This document shows, piece after piece, positions 55,311 through 64,000 of a stretch of DNA of 64,000 nucleotides. How positions within the stretch are numbered: the stretch's first letter is position 1; every line of letters begins with the position of its first letter. The position numbers and the translations under genes were made by a program. Below the pieces are notes generated by a model that worked only from the letters and a program-made list of their open reading frames with translations, made no database searches and was not told where the DNA came from. Source of the stretch: Tubiluchus corallicola (Eukaryota > Priapulida > Priapulimorpha > Priapulimorphida > Tubiluchidae); the NCBI GenBank assembly GCA_030141605.1, contig JAQGDQ010000398.1, positions 36,001 through 100,000 of the forward strand, given 5' to 3'.

Positions 55311-55493
55311 TAAACATTATCATTGTGAGCCAGTTCTGTGCCATTACTGGCGTTGTGGCATGTATGGTATGGGCTCAGTACAGGCAAGTCAAAACTAGTA
55401 ATCGGGCCAGTAACTTGCCTGTGCCGCTCCAGAGCTCGCCCAGCATGGAACCGGTTAATGTGCCAGAAATGTCTGCATTAATTTTTCATCCCG

Positions 55494-57436
55494 GTAACCT
55501 AATTAAGCCAGCACTAAATCCTTATTGAGTCAGTATAGTAATTGTTTTCAATTTTAGCTTTGTTCTCTGTGACAGCCCTATAGAATAGTGCTCTCAGTTT
55601 ATCCTACTAGTTAAAGTTCTACAAGTAGGTTTGCTAAGTTAAGCAGAGTAGCGCCAATGAGCTTAATTTTGCATTACAAAGTGAAGTGCTTGTTTTAGTT
55701 AGTATTATAATTATTATCCCCCAGTCTAGCTTAGTGCCATCTACTGTCAACTTTGTTTACTAATGCAGGGAACCAGGCACATGAACTTGACAGGTGAACT
55801 TCCTTATTTGGCAAGTTTGACCACCAGTCATGAATGGAGATTCACAGGTGAACAGATGAACAGACATTCACAGCTGCTGCCCTTTTGTGGCCTGTTTGAT
55901 TGGTCAGATTTAGGTGATGAACCAACCTTTACATGTTATGCAGTCACTCAGCTTACAGTAAACATGTTCGCCTGAAAAACTTGGCCACAAAGCAGAGTGT
56001 GAAAATTTTGGCCCTGCAATATGGTTGCTCTACTTTAGTTTTAACAATTCTCGGTTTAAAGGATGATATTGCATTTATTAATTGAACTTCCTCAGCAGAA
56101 CCCAGTGTAGCAGACTTAGCTTTTTTTTGTTAATCTTACTTATCGTGCACGAGGCGCCATCTGTGACGGAAATGTAAACCTTTTGGTTTTGGCCAGTTTT
56201 TCTGTTTGTTACCTGCTAGTCACCTGTCTGTGATTACACACCTGTGCTCTGAAAAGTCAGGTTAATCCACTTTATGGGAGCTGTTGGACATTTATGTTAT
56301 GCTGGACATACTGATTATGTTAATAAAGCACTCAGTGGTATTAACCTCTGTCTACAGTGTTTTCTGTGACTACACCCAGAACTAGAGTACTTCTGCAATG
56401 GTTATACTTAACCTTTGTGATCCGGGGCTGTTCGTCATTTAGGAAGCCCATAGAGACTTTGCTGTTTATGATGAACGAGGCCAGGTCGTTTAAACGGACT
56501 ATTGGTAGTATTCAGAAAACCAACCTGTGGTCAGTCTTCCTGCTAATGCCTTCGGATACTCTAGACTTGATACCGTGCATTCCTCAGTTGACGGAGTTAA
56601 TGCCACGCCCGATATCATCTAGACCCTGTCAGATACCGCAGTTTCCTTTTTGGAAAGTCTGCCGTTAGATTGTTCTAGTACACGCCGCCGTCGACAGTAA
56701 CAGTGATGAGGTTAAGGTAGTTAGTCAACGTGTGCACAGAAACTTTCACGATACGTACAGTTTATGGTGTTTTGTGGTTCATTTAAAAATCCCGGGTAAA
56801 ATAAAAGACAGTAGCTAAACTATAATTTCTGGCACATCTTTGCTAATTATTTCGCAAATGCGTTTTTCTTATGTTAAACAAGATTGAGTTTACAGTTAAG
56901 TGATTGTTTGTCTATCTGTTCTTATAATGTTAAACTCTCACGTTATGGAAGCTCCCCAGGGAACCACAGCTTTAGATCAAATAAAGCTGTGCTGTTTCTT
57001 CAAGTATGTGTGGTGTATTAGCACCAGTGTTTTAGCGGTACTCAAGCCATTCCGACATAAATACATTTACAGCATTTTGGCCCAAACAGATTATCACATT
57101 CCCAGTACTGTAGTTCCATGGTCTTGAGCCAGTGAGACAGCACAGTAATTGTTTTCAATTCCAGCTTTATTCTCTGTACTGTAATTCCATGGCTGAATAA
57201 TGAGCATTTGAGTTTATATATGCTCATGTGTTTATGGAACTACAGTGAATAAGATTAGAACTTTATTAACTGTCACTGCAGTTGATTGAACTCTAGTTTT
57301 ATTCACTGTAGTTGCATAAATACATAATGAGCAGTTTATGCCCAATATTCGGTCGTGGAATTACAGTACTGAGAACAAAGCTAGAATTGAAAAGAATTAC
57401 TATACTGGCTCAATAAGTGTTTAATGCTAGCTTAAT
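55494..57436. repeat. Inverted repeat pair, about 77 bp, 1.8 kb apart
   Basis: 55494-55570 (plus) matches the reverse complement of 57360-57436 at roughly 88% (AACCTAATTAAGC, CTTATTGAG, CAGTATAGTAATT, TAGCTTTGTTCTC). The left copy follows the broken GCD-TS gene directly. The pair may mark the ends of one element or two insertions of a short repeat. Between them, ORFs at 55763-55975, 56357-56668 and 56900-57127 are unrecognised, and an AATAAA at about 56323 sits in an LTR-like context. Confidence 0.65.
57125..57413. repeat. Large imperfect palindrome, about 290 bp
   Basis: Arms of about 140 bp fold back around a centre near 57270. Shared segments include gagccagt, gtaattcttttcaattc, actgtaattcca and aactacagtgaataa, with several small indels. 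The motif 'tactgtaattccatgg' also recurs just before the left arm (57104). A foldback element or a remnant of a snap-back rearrangement would fit. Confidence 0.75.
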
Positions 57437-57690
57437 TAGGTTGCCTGAGTCAGGCTTGGCAACGAAGATTTAAAAGACATTTAATTTGATAAAAGTTTTT
57501 CTCTTTATTTTATGAAACAGTATGGAGCCATATAAGTAGTGGGTAATATATTTGGAAGAATTTCTGACTGTTTTTGATAACTGTCCTTTGATTTGTCGAA
57601 GGTAAGCTTTCACGTGCAGAAAAAACAACAACGAAAAATACAATAAATTATTTCATCGCATTTTATTTTGTTTTTAGATCACCTTAACTA

Positions 57691-57772
57691 ATTCATTTAT
57701 GATACACATCAACTGTTCTGTTGTAATAACCATTCATTTATGATACACATCAACTGTTCTGTTGTAATAACC
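57691..57772. repeat. 41-bp tandem duplication in the 3' flank of copy 2
   Basis: 57691-57731 and 57732-57772 are two copies of one 41-bp unit. The homologous 3' flank of copy 1 (about 41370-41420) carries only a diverged partial repeat of the aactgttctttt part. Confidence 0.9.
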
Positions 57773-57958
57773 TTTCCCAAATCATGCGCTTGTCTAATAG
57801 CAGTCATCTTTGTCTGGGGTATGCAAACGTTTGTATAACACCACAAATTCAATTTTGAATTCACATGTGCAACAAGAATAAAAATCTAAAGCAATATATT
57901 TCAGGAATTATCAAATGAATTTTGTCTCAATATTTCAAGCTGAAGCATGACCATGTTA

Positions 57959-60900
57959 CTACCAGTTGATCATGTCTGTAGCAAAGCTTTTCATGGCTTC
58001 ATACATTTCTATTCCTGACGGTTCAATCTGGTCCTCGGGAAGAATGAAACCATAGCGCCATTTATCTCTCAGCTCAATAGTGTAAGAAAACTTGACACCA
58101 CCTTCACCATATGCCCAGTCGTCTGAACCTCCTGCTGCAGGGTCTAAAAAAGATTCGGCGATGTTTAGAAACAAATGTGGAAATAATCATCTGCATGTTC
58201 ATAATAAGTGTGTATGTATAACCAGCCAGTTTGTGTGGCATATGGTTGATCCGAAGTTTACAGATTGACAAGATTAAGTTACTTAAAAATCACGCTGCAG
58301 TGTTTAGTTGGATGAATGTCAGAGCAACAGGAAGATAACTTAAAAAATAAAACAGCAAATACGTTACGTTAATAATTTATAAACAAAGAATCGTATGAAA
58401 AATGAAAAATGCTAGATGCATACCATACGTTTTAAAAGCGAAGCAAGTATGGACATTCTGCTAACATGTTTCACTAGCCTTGTTTTGAAAATTAAAGATT
58501 TGTGTGTTACCTTTTTTGAGTACAGGAAACAGTTTACCGATACTTTGATTTACATCCTCAAGCCTTTAAAAATTCTTCTACGTTTAAAGCAATATCATAT
58601 CGCCTAATAAAACTTGGGATCTGGCTACAGCATTTCTATACAACGTAATACTTGTTGTTATCGGGCACAAAAGTTATTTTTATACGTGTATGGAAGAAAC
58701 ACCGAGCAAAAAGCAGAAATAAACGCCGAAAGTACCACAATATCTGATGCACCAAGAAAAACCAATAATTACATCGTTGACCAGAATGGGTCTGATTGTT
58801 TGCAAGAATTCTGCAGGCTGCATATTTCAGATGGAAGTAAATGTACGTAATACATTACAACGCATGGTTATAAATAAATTCATTTTGTACAAATAAATAA
58901 TTGAATACGGTGCAATTTGTATCAACTTACACAAATCAGCCCCAGAATCTCCAACAAAGAAGTCAGTTCCATAGGGTACTGCCAATGCTGCCACGGCTCT
59001 GTCAGCTACATCACGCTGAAAAAGTGATTAATAGCAGCGTTTTACTATAACTTTGGATCTGAAATTCATCAACTTCATTTTTGGTTTTAAGATATGGCAA
59101 TACTAACAGATGTGTCAGTCTAGCTAGTTCGGTAATTTTAGCGTTAATTGAGCGGAATCTGTGACCAGAGGGGAGCGTTTAAAAATATTATTACTTGGAT
59201 GGAATTCATCTTTCATGATGACTTGCGCTCTCTTTGCGACCCTAGTTTCATACATATAATAATAATAATAATAAATCTTTATTAAAGAAACGAACATAGA
59301 TACAAGAAGGTGCCTCTTTTTGCTGGCTCAGATACTACCATACCGCAGAATCTTTTGTTTAACTAAATCATCAGCGCTCTGACATAACGTCTTGAGACAA
59401 GATTCATACAAATATGCCGTTGATTGCTGTAACTTGATGAAGAGCATTGCGATCTCCCTGCGTGGTAGCGCCATACCAAACAGTGAAGGATGTTGTTAAG
59501 ACGCTTTCAATTACTGCACGATAAAATCTCTCCATCACAGCAGGGGCTACGTTAAATGATTTGAGTTGCCTTAAGAAGTACAAACGCTGGCGGGCCTTTT
59601 TTACACAACAGAGCACATTAGCTTCCCATTTAAGATAATCTGAAATTTTTATTCCCAGAAATTTGAAATCTTTAACAATTTCTACAGCTGTATTATTTAT
59701 AAGCAAATGTGTTTTTTTGTCAGACTCTTTTCTAAAATCTACGATAATTTCCTTTGTTTTTTAAATGGTCAGTTCTAAATTATTCTGTTCATACCATCGC
59801 GTTAAATTTTGAACTTCCTGAAAATAATTAGTCTCGTTGTTACTGCAAATAAGGCCAGCCAGTGTGGTATTATCAGCGAATTTTACCATCATAGTATTTG
59901 GGGAAGATACTTCACAGTCATATGTAAACAACGTATATAGAAACAATGTGAGACAGGACGCACCCCTGAGGAGCTCCTGTGTTAGCAACCTCAGAAGTTG
60001 AAAAAACGGTAGTATTTCCATTAATTATCTTGACGATCTGTGCTCGACGGTGACGACGTAATCGCCCTGTCCAGAACTCAAGTACGAAATTACACAGCTA
60101 GTCAGGTATGTTGAGTTCCGTCCTTATATAATACAATTTCAAAATAGCATTGAAAGCTGAACTTAAATCAACAAAAACGAATTCTGGCATAACAAGTACG
60201 TTTATCAAGGTGTGTTAGTACATCATGAACAACAAGAGCTACAGCATCATCTGCGGAACGATTAGCATGATATGCAAATTGAATTGGGTACAAAAATGGT
60301 GAAACAACAGATTTCAGGAAATGTAAAATCAGACGTTTTTTTTTTTACTTGACACTGATGTTAAAGCCACAGGTCTATAGTCATTAAGTGTAGTAACTGG
60401 GTTTCTCTTTGGCACAGGAATAATGATAGATTGCTTAAACTGTTTATGGAAAATTAGTAAAATTATAGGCAAGTTGATCTGAGCAGTAACGCACATGCAG
60501 TAATTAGTGACAAAATAGTGTTATTAGATAACTAAGACGTTTGTCCAGATTTATTTAATAATCTGGACTGTGCACATGTTATCATTCATTTATAGACTGT
60601 GCCAAACACTGCTAAGCATTGCATTTACATCGTACATCTACATTTACAACGCACTCAAAATCAGACCAAAGTTCTGCATTTCATACCTGGACCATGCAGA
60701 ATTATTTCCACAAGATGCAAGTCGTACATTATCATAATTACACTGAATGCTAATCTGAGCTGGACGTGTTTTACGAAAGCTAGGTATAACCAGGAACTTT
60801 GCAAACCCCTCAAATCGCATATAATATGAAGAGTATTTTGCTTTTACTATTAAGGAATACTTACAAGGTCTCGCCAGTCGGGAACAGATTGGGTTGAATA

Positions 60901-63342
60901 GCCCCATGGGTACAACCAATATTGGCCATAGCTGTGGAATGTTAAATAGCTAATCATATTGTTTCCGTTGGCAAGAATGTAGTCACTTGCAGCCTTCATT
61001 TCTGGCTCGGAGAATGGTTCGTGACCTCTGTAAGTGTCACTGCATGTGTTGCCACTTGACCCAGAGCCTATTAAAATCAGTTTCAAAAAGATAGAATAAA
61101 ACCAGTTTACCTTTTTAGCATTTGTGATCATTTGTGTTACCGTTTTTGTCAAAAATTCAATAACCTATTGTCAAAAACAACTTCTACCTGTAAGGCCTTT
61201 ACAGTTTTGACGATTTAGTAAAAACTCTGCAGGAAAGTTCCATGATGTCAGCGCATTCGTCCACTTAGGGATTGTTTGCCATTCCCAAAAGTAGTGTCTC
61301 ATTGTATGTCCGAAATAACTTGGAATACACTTGAAGCGTGATACAAATTCAATATCTCTACATCAATATTGTTGCTCTATCGTAAAAGACTTACACAGTA
61401 AGTCTCTACTTTCGTCGACACATTAAACTGCCACTGTTAGCTAAAAATTGTAATTAAACTAAAAAAAATAAAAAAATTGGTAAAAATGAGTGATTTCAGT
61501 TTTGGAGAATTTGAACTTCTATTGTCTACCACATTAAAAAGACCCGTATTTGGTAACAGGGCAAACCTTCAAAGGCGCGTGTTAATGGTGTCTTTGGAAC
61601 CCTCCTGTTACAGCAAAAAAGGAAGCTAACGAGATTCTCCAAAAAGAAAGAGAAAGGCATAATAGCATGTTTTGGGCAGACCAATCTTGTAAGCATGCAT
61701 GCATATAAGTTATAGAAAGAATATTTTGACTAGACACTGACTCTTGGACGCCAAGATAATTAAGTACAACGAACCATGAAGTAAGAACTTTCGAAAAATT
61801 CTTTGGAAAACATTTGAACAATAAATCCGATGAACGTTTTAAGATAGCCCATCCATAGGAACGACTACGCCAAAAATGATGTGTTATTAGTATATGAAAA
61901 GTTCATATACTAATAAAAGTCAGACTAATATTAACTTTTAGTACAAACGACATCAGTAGCTTACATGTGAGCTGGTTCGAAACAAACAATTAATATTGTT
62001 GTGGAATAAAACAAATAGCCTAACAGTAAAAGCTCTACAGTACGTTAGACCTATTATGTTGCTGAACAACAGTCATAGGGAGTAACCTGCACAAAAATGC
62101 CAAGTAATCCACAGTTCATTCGACAAAACATCCATTGCCGATCTGTCACAGTGTAATTTTATCGAAATTAATTTTCCTTTTTGCAAAAATGGCCCTGGAA
62201 AGATCCCAAAGTTCTGTTACGTAAAAAAACAAGCAAAAGCAAAAGTACTGACAAAAACAGCAAAATGCAGCTTTTGCTAATGTGGTTATATCTAGTCACA
62301 AGATCTATGGAAATGTAGTTGAGTGTTCGAGTCAGTTTGGGTTGCTTTATAATTATGAAGTTTGTACAGAAGCTTGAGAGAGGAAATGCTTAAGGAGAAG
62401 CTCAACTGCAAAGTGATAATTATGTGGTGTAGTGAATTGGGTGACTAAATAAAAATTGGCTAGTAAATAAAACTGCGTTGTACACAACAAATGTCTAGAG
62501 TTTGGTATCGAGGGACTAAAAGCTAAAATGTATTGCCAAGGTCAAAGTATTAGCTGCAAACATTGACAAGGATTTTGGTGTGAAGATATAGCTAGCAAAC
62601 GCTAGATAAAAATCACCAAAAATGATGTAAGGTAAAGAATTGAGTAGTAAATATGAATACAATGAATATAAATGAAAGAAATGAAAACGAATGTCATCAT
62701 TAATTTAGCAACTGCTGTAAACAACTTACGAGTTGGCATGGTACCATAATACAAGTGACCTCATAAAAATATGACAAAATCGGATATCCTCAAGTATCTC
62801 AAAAATTCTATATGCCAACAAATGGTTAAATATACACGCTCGAATACCAACAAGAAGCCTGCTTTAATTACCTCCCCACATGTAAGACCAGTTTCTGTTG
62901 CCGTCTACTCCTCTGCATCCTCCACTTGGAGGGTGTGATCGAGTTTTGCGCCACATGCGGTCCTGGAATATAAGAAGCAATAGAGATTACATGTGTTTTG
63001 AACAGAAGCTCAGACATATGGACCTAGATGGTTAGTTCCTTTTAATCATTATGCGGTATTTGCGAACGTACAACAGTTCTTTTGTTTGATAGTTGGGTAC
63101 ACTCCGTGAAATTATTAACCATTGAGCAGTACCATTGAGCAGTACCATCACTGACATCATCGTTTTCATTAAAATCATCACGCAAAGGTTACAATACCAA
63201 TTAACAGCGTCAACACATTCTGTATATCTGTACTTACGTCAGTTCTGGTGTACTCGTAGCCATCAGGGTTGAGAAGTGGAATAAAATGCCACACCAAATT
63301 TTGTCTCATAGATCGAGTAGTTGCGTCTGTTCCACGCAGGAG
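57959..63342 (-). CDS. Pro-carboxypeptidase B, copy 2 (3' part; 5' exons outside the window)
   Basis: Five exons correspond one-to-one in length and phase to exons 7-11 of copy 1: 63342-63238, 62962-62872, 61067-60865, 59015-58931 and 58143-57959. They retain [22 protein letters not shown], the zinc ligand TFHSYGQYW, the Tyr and CPB-type Asp in [10 protein letters not shown], and TIELRD, so this half is intact. The two proteins differ at few positions in this stretch, for example CTGVDG/CRGVDG, LKVPYG/LAVPYG, TGSSGN/GSGSSGN, EELIEP/EDQIEP and YSRTN/YTRTD. Exons with the signal peptide, propeptide and the HARE zinc motif must lie beyond 64000. Intron 9 contains a LINE fragment absent from copy 1. 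The most likely function is the same as copy 1. A pseudogene with an upstream lesion cannot be excluded. Confidence 0.9.
59230..60480 (-). mobile_element. LINE RT fragment in intron 9 of copy 2
   Basis: The minus strand contains [20 protein letters not shown], then [80 protein letters not shown] and DRNALHQV, the RT C-terminal half of a Rex/L2-like LINE. FADD has become FADN. It ends in an (ATT)n-type tail (aat run at about 59258-59273 on plus). Copy 1 intron 9 lacks it, and matching flanks resume near 60490 (acaaaatagtgttattag, compare 43179). Confidence 0.8.
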
Positions 63343-64000
63343 CTGAAATACACAATTATTTTGAACATCTGGTAAATATGAGAATTTATAAAATAAAATT
63401 ATAAATGTAAATCTTTGAGAGAAAAAAGGAAAATGGAAGCTAGGTGGCTGAATATTTGAATTAAAGATTTATGTGCTGCAAGCACAAATCTATGACCATT
63501 TGACCATTCAGTTCCTAATGCTCAAGATGGGCCTTCATTGACCACAGTAAATCTCCATTCTGCTGTGGAATTAAATTTATAAATGCGCTCGATTTTTGTC
63601 CCGGCGATAAGTGTTTGTGGCGTACTAATGCATTATGTTTTGTACTCGATGCAAAACTACTACAAAACGTCTTGTGCCACTCCACTCCATCGGTTATTTG
63701 GAGGTAAACAGAGCTACAATAACGAGAACAATTGTAGAATCAAAATACTATACAATAGAAATACAAGATGATAACATTCCAAATGTAACAGTTTTGATGT
63801 TGATAATAACTACATGTTAATTTTCGCATTATGAATCTGCTTGGCAGATGTAGTCTCTTCTTTTTCGGAGCCAAGCAGGAGTTGTTAGGGCTCACTCGCA
63901 AGTAATACTGTATTCAGTTTAATAAAGAAGTGCAAGTTTACAAGCGCCCGTGGTTGGAAGATCCAAGCCTAGGTAGTATGCATGTTAAATGACGGAAAAC
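63343..64000 (-). other. Intron 6 of carboxypeptidase B copy 2, running out of the window
   Basis: Diverged but alignable with intron 6 of copy 1 (for example tttaataaagaagtgc at about 63918 and 46272). The ORFs at 63583-63820 are chance. Confidence 0.6.

Noticed and set aside
55763-57127. ORFs at 55763-55975, 56357-56668 and 56900-57127 as genes
   Set aside because: Short, without recognised similarity, and placed in a repeat-rich rearranged interval.

Overview
The window looks like nuclear DNA of an invertebrate animal. It is AT-rich, its genes are interrupted by long introns with GT-AG borders, microsatellites are abundant, and decayed retrotransposons and DNA transposons fill much of the space between exons. 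The gene set (a FADS6-type desaturase, an axonemal SAXO-type protein, an HMG20-type HMG-box protein, secreted pro-carboxypeptidases B, and a C-type lectin exon) is metazoan. I cannot fix the phylum; an aquatic invertebrate is a guess. Exon models were built by hand from reading frame, splice consensus and phase. No transcript evidence was available.

Layout. 0.15-0.64 kb: a tandem array. 2-2.9 kb: an ATT microsatellite and a LINE tail. 4.8-5.9 kb (minus): an intronless FADS6-like desaturase. 6.8-15.4 kb (minus): a nine-exon SAXO-like gene (401 aa) whose introns hold a Harbinger-type MITE with TAA duplications, a hAT-type MITE with an 8-bp duplication, a near-perfect hairpin, a 68-bp tandem duplication and a long CT microsatellite. 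16-17.9 kb: LINE tails and an unassigned short ORF. 19.3-26.0 kb (minus): a ten-exon HMG20-like gene (381 aa) that carries a U1-type C2H2 zinc finger between the HMG box and the coiled coil. 26.3-31.1 kb (plus): a decayed LINE with ORF1, a PHD-like finger, an endonuclease and an RT, then a second LINE tail. 33.4-34.5 kb: an element bounded by terminal inverted repeats. 36.1-40.1 kb (plus): a two-exon gene for a secreted, cysteine-free Tyr/Gly/Asn-rich protein, with a 1.26-kb Harbinger relic in its intron. 41.0 kb (plus): an orphan C-terminal C-type lectin exon.

41.6-51.5 kb (minus) holds a complete eleven-exon pro-carboxypeptidase B. 58.0 kb to the window end (minus) holds the 3' five exons of a tandem paralogue. 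Exons, intron phases, stretches of intron and 3' flank are shared between the two copies, so this is a segmental duplication. Each copy then gained its own LINE insertion. Between them lie a BEL/Pao pol relic, a broken member of a multicopy metazoan family with GDAD and GCD-TS blocks, and a large imperfect palindrome.

The genes do not form a single pathway. The only clear functional grouping is the carboxypeptidase pair (secreted digestive-type zymogens). The best leads for novelty are the HMG-box plus zinc-finger architecture, the Tyr/Gly-rich secreted protein next to the lectin exon, and the Harbinger family seen in two states in the same window.
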